Source: Paenibacillus sp. SZ31
Lineage (GTDB): Bacteria; Bacillota; Bacilli; Paenibacillales; Paenibacillaceae
Assembly (NCBI RefSeq): GCF_012912005.1
Contig: NZ_JABBEA010000024.1
Coordinates: 1-63,673, forward strand
Direction: 5' to 3'
DNA length: 63,673 nucleotides
In this document: one piece after another, positions 59,754 to 63,673 of the stretch
Layout of the letters: each line of letters opens with the position of its first letter
Numbering within the stretch: position 1 is the stretch's first letter
Translations under genes and position numbers: made by a program
Notes under the pieces: model-generated
Told to the model about the DNA's origin: nothing
Databases searched by the model: none
Seen by the model: the letters and a program-made list of their open reading frames with translations, nothing else

Positions 59754-60509
59754 TTATGAACCTCCGCCTTCACCAGAATCTCCACTGCTTCCACCATCTC
59801 CGCCATCGCTACCTCCCTGACCTTCTTGTTGTCCGCCTTGTTCTTTTCCCTCTTCTCCGCCACTTTCTACTTTGGGTTGTAATTCCTCCTGCACAACCTT
59901 CTTGAGCAAAGTGAGTACTTCCATGCGGAATAACGGGTTCTGCATCACTTCCTGCATAACAGTCATCGTCTGTTTACGATAATCCGGAGTTTTGGTCATA
60001 TCCATGAACATCTTGGATACCTCAGGTGACTTCATGATGTCTCCAACAGACTTTTGATATGTGGGATCTTTGATCAACTGCATATGGAGTTGTTTGCTTT
60101 GCGCGTTGATCACTTTGGCAAATTCCCCGGCAAACTGTGGATCTGTCATGATCTTCTCGAATTCCTTCTGGTATTCGGGAGCTGTAATGGTATCTTTTAC
60201 TGCAATACGTATTTGTTCCGAAGATTGCACAGGCATTAACATTTTCATACCAATGGTTCCCGAACCACCACCCGATCCGCCGCCACCTTCTTCTGAACCG
60301 CCGCCTTCACCGCTGGATGAGCTTTGACCGGTAAGAGATTCCTCCACCGCTTTCTTGCCTTCATCACTTTTCAAAATATCGACAACCATCGTTTTCATCT
60401 CTTTATAACTGCCCTGAGGAGGCGAAGAACTCTGATCTGAACCGCAGCCGGCAAGCATGACGGATAGCCCCAGTACGACACAGCATAGCTGCCACAAAGG
60501 CCGTTTCAT
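59754..60509 (-). CDS. gerD: GerD, spore germination lipoprotein
   Basis: GerD is an inner-spore-membrane lipoprotein needed to cluster nutrient germinant receptors. From ATG 60509 (site AAGGAGGG) the 251-residue product has a signal peptide and lipobox LAGC with Cys22, then MKTMVVDILKSDEGKKAVEE and helical repeats. It is longer than the roughly 185-residue B. subtilis protein because of a Gly/Ser/Glu-rich linker (61-85) and a Gly/Glu/Ser/Asp tail (216-251). A sigma-G-like promoter lies upstream, so it should be made in the forespore. Confidence 0.92.
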   Translation of the reverse strand: MKRPLWQLCCVVLGLSVMLAGCGSDQSSSPPQGSYKEMKTMVVDILKSDEGKKAVEESLTGQSSSSGEGGGSEEGGGGSGGGSGTIGMKMLMPVQSSEQIRIAVKDTITAPEYQKEFEKIMTDPQFAGEFAKVINAQSKQLHMQLIKDPTYQKSVGDIMKSPEVSKMFMDMTKTPDYRKQTMTVMQEVMQNPLFRMEVLTLLKKVVQEELQPKVESGGEEGKEQGGQQEGQGGSDGGDGGSSGDSGEGGGS

Positions 60510-60542
60510 GTGTACAATCCCTCCTTGATTAGATACTGGATG

Positions 60543-60572
60543 TAGTATGTGATGGGAAAGGGGGAAATATGT
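60543..60572 (-). promoter_or_regulatory. Sigma-G-type promoter of gerD
   Basis: On the minus strand CATACTA (60549-60543) is a consensus sigma-F/G -10 element, and ACATA (60572-60568) lies 18 bases upstream as a -35 element close to GHATR. B. subtilis gerD is also transcribed by sigma-G. Confidence 0.72.
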
Positions 60573-60634
60573 TGAGCAATGATGGTTTTTTGCTGTGAAG
60601 GTTGGTAAAATAAACACTCGGGGGTGGAAAACAT

Positions 60635-61267
60635 TTGAATTTACGTAAATGGTTTTTCCTGTTTTGGACAGCCTTGCTTATTGGGGCCGCGGGAGCACTA
60701 GGTACAGGATTGATTATGATGCTGGTGAACGGAGAGAAAACAAATGGATTGAATGATTTTCTTCTGTATCTTCTGATCCTCTTTGGATCAGGGGTTATGA
60801 TCAGCGTATATTCACAAATGGGTTTCTTTGCATATCTGATATTGAATTATATGGGTAAAGGTGTATTTCCAAAGCGCGGTTGGCAGATCGTGCAGATTGT
60901 ACTAACGGTGTTAGCCCTGCTTGACGTGATGTTTTTACGCCTGTTTGTTGGGGGAGACCGGGAACGCATATCGGATATTGTGCTAGGTATCATTATTTTG
61001 GCAGCTGCAATTGTTACCGCTTACGTTAAAGTGAAACTGACTCATATCTCCGCGCTCGTACCTACACTCTTTTTCATGATTTCCGTCACCATAGTGGAGA
61101 CAATCGGCGTATTACGTATTGATGTGAATGCTGCAACCATATTTATTGTGGTTCCTTTGCTCTTATGTAATGCATACCAAATGCTGATACTGCACAGGCT
61201 GGTGGATGTATCTACGAACCGGAGTGTAGGTGGAAAAGCAGAACACTTGAATGAAAGCCGCGCATAG
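60635..61267 (+). CDS. kbaA: KbaA, KinB signalling pathway activation protein
   Basis: KbaA is a membrane protein needed for KinB kinase to feed phosphate into the Spo0A phosphorelay. The 210-residue protein has about six hydrophobic helices and the opening NLRKWFFLFWTALLIG, followed by VYSQMGFFAYLILNYMG. Start is TTG 60635, about seven bases after GGGGGTGG. It is divergent from gerD with 125 bases between them. Confidence 0.9.
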   Translation: MNLRKWFFLFWTALLIGAAGALGTGLIMMLVNGEKTNGLNDFLLYLLILFGSGVMISVYSQMGFFAYLILNYMGKGVFPKRGWQIVQIVLTVLALLDVMFLRLFVGGDRERISDIVLGIIILAAAIVTAYVKVKLTHISALVPTLFFMISVTIVETIGVLRIDVNAATIFIVVPLLLCNAYQMLILHRLVDVSTNRSVGGKAEHLNESRA

Positions 61268-61294
61268 AAATCGTTTTGCATAAAAAAACATACC

Positions 61295-61323
61295 AAAAAG
61301 AGCTAACCTGGTTAGCTCTTTTC
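61295..61323. terminator. Terminator shared by kbaA and pdaB
   Basis: AAAGAGCTAACC (61297-61308) is complementary to GGTTAGCTCTTT (61310-61321), T residues following and A residues preceding. It can stop both convergent transcripts. Confidence 0.85.
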
Positions 61324-61368
61324 AACTTTTGCGCACCTATTTGAGCTATAGCTCCAATAATCTAGCAA

Positions 61369-62145
61369 TCATTGACCGCTGGCTTGGTCACGAACTTCTT
61401 TGCCTTCGACACTGGAATGGTTCAGCAATTCCGAGACGGTAACGAATTCATAGCCCTGATTTTTCAACTTGTCGATAATGACAGGCAGTGCTTCATGCGT
61501 TTGTTTGGAGGAATCGCTTGCATGCAGCAGTACGATGTCACCCGGATGTGCTTTACTAACCACGCGATCAACAATGGTCTGTACACCAGGGTTTTTCCAA
61601 TCCAGGGAGTCAGTATCCCACTGTACAACCTGATAGTTCAGACTATTGGCTACCTGAAGTACACGTTTGTCAAAGTCCCCGTTGGGCAGACGTAGTAATT
61701 TCGGTTCTTTTCCCGTTAAATCGGTTAAAATGCTATGAGCTGTCGAAATTTCTTTGCGGATTTCTTCCTCAGTCAGGCTGCTGTAATTCTCATGTCTATG
61801 TCCATGGCTACCAATTTCATATCCTGCATCTTTGATAGCTGTGACAATCTCGGGGTGTGTCTTGCTCCAGGGGGAGGAAAGGAAAAAGGTTGCCTTCTGC
61901 ACTTTATTCTCCTGAAGAACTTTCAGAATCGGCTCGGTCCGTTTATCCCCCCAGCTAATGTCAAAGGTTAATGCAATAACCTTCTTCTCGGTTGGAACGC
62001 TGTACACGGCTGATGGTGCTTCCTCCGAGAATACGGAGACATTACCTCTCTCCAGATAGATAATACCGATCGCAAAGACGGCAGCAACCAGGACAATCAG
62101 GTAACGTTTAATCTTTTTGCCGCTAAATACATAGAACGAGTTCAT
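61369..62145 (-). CDS. pdaB: PdaB, sporulation polysaccharide deacetylase
   Basis: PdaB is needed to keep spores viable after late sporulation; it has a carbohydrate esterase 4 fold. The 258-residue protein has an N-terminal membrane anchor (about 14-30), the NodB motif LTFDISWGD with the first aspartate, the metal motif SHGHRH, and the conserved GDIVLLHASDSSKQT. The second position of the usual TFDD motif is isoleucine, as in B. subtilis PdaB. A sigma-E/G-like promoter is upstream. Confidence 0.94.
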   Translation of the reverse strand: MNSFYVFSGKKIKRYLIVLVAAVFAIGIIYLERGNVSVFSEEAPSAVYSVPTEKKVIALTFDISWGDKRTEPILKVLQENKVQKATFFLSSPWSKTHPEIVTAIKDAGYEIGSHGHRHENYSSLTEEEIRKEISTAHSILTDLTGKEPKLLRLPNGDFDKRVLQVANSLNYQVVQWDTDSLDWKNPGVQTIVDRVVSKAHPGDIVLLHASDSSKQTHEALPVIIDKLKNQGYEFVTVSELLNHSSVEGKEVRDQASGQ

Positions 62146-62190
62146 TTCAATAAGCGCCCCTCTCCCATAAGAAATGCTTGTTTACTCTCC

Positions 62191-62218
62191 AATGTATGCT
62201 CGTACTGCCCAGTTATTC
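62191..62218 (-). promoter_or_regulatory. Sigma-E (or sigma-G) type promoter of pdaB
   Basis: On the minus strand CATACATT (62198-62191) fits the sigma-E -10 consensus CATACANT, and GAATAA (62218-62213) is a plausible -35, with 14 bases between. Distance to the pdaB start is about 45 bases. Confidence 0.65.
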
Positions 62219-62267
62219 GTCACTGATCCTTGTTTGTCCATCATTTTAGATTCTACAGGAGGTTATT

Positions 62268-62885
62268 ATGTTAAAATTCAGTACATTTCTTAAAGATATT
62301 GGCTCCATCCGCAGTGCTTTAATCTGGTCCATAGTTTTGTTTGCCGCAGGAATAGGGGCGGGATGGGTGAGTACAGGTCCATTGGAGGAACTGTTGTTGA
62401 ATCAAATCGGAGGATTACGCGAGGTCAGTGAACGGCTAGAGCAGGGAGGCAACGTGCAGTGGAACTTCTTCCTGTTTATCTTTTTCAATAATGCCATCAA
62501 AAGCGTACTTGTCATCTATGCCGGTATATTCTTCGGAATTCTTCCTGTCATCTTCCTGCTGATCAATGGGATGGTTCTTGGATTTGTTGTTCACACCACG
62601 ATGAATTATGGAGCAAGCTTCTATGATATTGTGGTTAAAGGATTACTTCCGCATGGCATTATTGAGATTCCGGTCATTATTATTGCTTGCGCATTCGGAC
62701 TGAAATTTGGTGGACTGGTTATCAAAAGCCTTGTACAACTTGGAAGCGACAAACGAAATACGATTGGTACACGGTGGAAAGTATTCATGAACAGAACGTT
62801 AACCGCATCCTTCTGGGTTGTTATCTTGCTTCTTGTTGCAGCGATCATTGAAAGTACACTTACGTATGCTCTGGTGAGAGGATAA
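62268..62885 (+). CDS. SpoIIM/DUF95-family membrane protein
   Basis: The 205-residue protein has about five hydrophobic helices. The central FFNNAIKSVLVIYAGIFFGI and LPHGIIEIPVIIIACAFGLK fit the SpoIIM-like (DUF95) family, named for the stage II engulfment protein SpoIIM. Identity to B. subtilis SpoIIM looks low, so it may be a paralogue not involved in engulfment. AGGAGG precedes ATG 62268. It is divergent from pdaB. Confidence 0.75.
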   Translation: MLKFSTFLKDIGSIRSALIWSIVLFAAGIGAGWVSTGPLEELLLNQIGGLREVSERLEQGGNVQWNFFLFIFFNNAIKSVLVIYAGIFFGILPVIFLLINGMVLGFVVHTTMNYGASFYDIVVKGLLPHGIIEIPVIIIACAFGLKFGGLVIKSLVQLGSDKRNTIGTRWKVFMNRTLTASFWVVILLLVAAIIESTLTYALVRG

Positions 62886-63038
62886 AATTTTGTGATGGTT
62901 GGCATTCATAAATTTTCAGAAAGTTGACCATAACAATAAAACGGGTTCCAGCAGCATCCACAAAAGCGAATGCAGGGGGTGCTGCATGAAACTTGTGTAA
63001 GTGTGATAAAGAGGCTATGCACAAAAAGGAGAACTCTA

Positions 63039-63269
63039 ATGCTGGGTATGTTGTTTAACGAGAAGGAATGCAAGGAACTAGACTATGTACTACGTAAAGA
63101 ATTAGATGAAATGCTGTTCGATCTAAGTGATAATCGTCTTGACCAAGAGATCAAATATGCTATCGCGAGCCGATATAAGACTGTGTTCCGCATGTATGCA
63201 CGCTTTGCCCCGCCAAAAGAGTTGTCCAAGTATGCAAGAGGTGGGAAGCTGAAAAAGTCGAAGCCGTAA
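63039..63269 (+). CDS. Small conserved hypothetical protein
   Basis: Function unknown. From ATG 63039 (site AAGGAG) the product has 76 residues: an acidic helical part (NEKECKELDYVLRKELDEML), then RYKTVFRMYARFAPPKELSK and a basic tail. No signal peptide, membrane segment or metal motif is visible. Comparable short helical proteins occur in Bacillales. It is the last gene before the right rRNA operon. Confidence 0.75.
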   Translation: MLGMLFNEKECKELDYVLRKELDEMLFDLSDNRLDQEIKYAIASRYKTVFRMYARFAPPKELSKYARGGKLKKSKP

Positions 63270-63412
63270 CGTGCTGAAGCTGGTCATATATTCGGTGTAC
63301 TGTAGTGGAAGTGAGGTGCGGCTCTTCATAGCGGGTGCTGTACCTCTGAACCATGAAAGTATTGAATTTGCTGAGGGGTTCATACTTTTTGTCGAAAAAG
63401 GGTTGACCTTTC

Positions 63413-63441
63413 TAATTTCATATGGTAAATTAATTTTCGTT
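63413..63441 (+). promoter_or_regulatory. rRNA operon promoter P1
   Basis: TTGACC (63413-63418) and TAAATT (63436-63441) are 17 bases apart, with an extended -10 TGG (63433-63435). It is the first of two tandem promoters ahead of the right rRNA operon. Confidence 0.7.
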
Positions 63442-63511
63442 CCTTTTTTAGGAGCGGTTCACCGAAACAAGCATGAAAATAAAGCGATTGAAAATAATCG
63501 AAAAAAAATGC

Positions 63512-63540
63512 TTGCAAAGAGAACTTCAACATGATATATT
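63512..63540 (+). promoter_or_regulatory. rRNA operon promoter P2
   Basis: TTGCAA (63512-63517) and TATATT (63535-63540) are 17 bases apart; A-rich DNA upstream (63501-63508) could be an UP element. Tandem promoters are usual for Bacillus rRNA operons. Confidence 0.78.
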
Positions 63541-63545
63541 ATAAA

Positions 63546-63673
63546 AGTCGCCGCTGAAACGACGACAACATGAAAGATAGCAACAAATTGAATGTTTTTG
63601 ATCTTTGAAAACTGAACAACGAGTGAGTAAACATTCTGCTTGCAGAATGAACGCGAAAGTTTGAGACAAGCCT
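63546..63673 (+). promoter_or_regulatory. rRNA operon leader (pre-16S)
   Basis: The segment GATCTTTGAAAACTGAACAA (63600-63619) is the boxA-like antitermination sequence typical of Firmicute rRNA leaders. The rest is pre-16S leader and the mature 16S start is not reached. The 63270-63412 stretch before the promoters has no gene. Confidence 0.75.

Noticed and set aside
63271..63534. 87-codon frame before the right rRNA operon
   Set aside because: It spans the P1 promoter and runs into the P2 region, and has no ribosome-binding site.

Overview
The window is chromosomal DNA of a low-to-mid GC, spore-forming Firmicute, most probably Paenibacillus or a close relative. I infer this from the ctsR-mcsA-mcsB-clpC-radA-disA and rpoB/S10/spc/alpha synteny, the sporulation genes cwlD, gerD, kbaA and pdaB, Bacillus-like protein sequences, strong purine-rich Shine-Dalgarno sites, and a small minus-strand Cys-rich gene beside the PIN/TRAM gene. 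The species assignment is inference. No mobile element, CRISPR array, tRNA gene or prophage was seen.

Layout: the window starts in the last bases of a 23S rRNA followed by 5S rRNA, and ends in the promoter/leader of another rRNA operon whose 16S lies just outside. The roughly 63 kb between them holds: (1) an Eis-like acetyltransferase; (2) the class III heat-shock operon ctsR-mcsA-mcsB-clpC behind a CtsR operator, then radA and disA; (3) pssA, a convergent small gene, a yacL-type PIN/TRAM gene, ispD-ispF, gltX, a cysteine T-box, cysE-cysS-mrnC-rlmB-rae1, sigH; (4) rpmG-secE-nusG, rplKA, rplJL, an RsmC-like methyltransferase, rpoB-rpoC; (5) an L7Ae-like gene, rpsL-rpsG-fusA-tuf; (6) the S10-spc-alpha supercluster from rpsJ to rplQ, including secY, adk, map, infA, rpoA; (7) truA, rplM-rpsI; (8) an AT-rich gene-poor stretch, then cysH-sat; (9) the sporulation group cwlD, salA, gerD, kbaA, pdaB, a SpoIIM-like gene and a small conserved hypothetical gene.

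Almost every gene runs on the plus strand, away from the first rRNA operon and toward the second. Only the Cys-rich gene, gerD and pdaB are on the minus strand. Together the genes build the ribosome, RNA polymerase and Sec channel, charge Glu and Cys tRNAs, make cysteine from sulfate, control stress proteolysis, and start or complete sporulation and germination.

The most interesting observations are regulatory or allelic rather than a new gene system: an S12 with arginine at the classical streptomycin-resistance position; two L1-binding-site mimics, ahead of rplK and ahead of rplA; an rpoC Shine-Dalgarno site inside a perfect hairpin; a repeated hairpin between infA and rpmJ; a sulfate-assimilation pair beside a gene-poor block; and absence of the ECF transporter genes usually found between rplQ and truA. 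I found no convincing previously undescribed multi-gene system.
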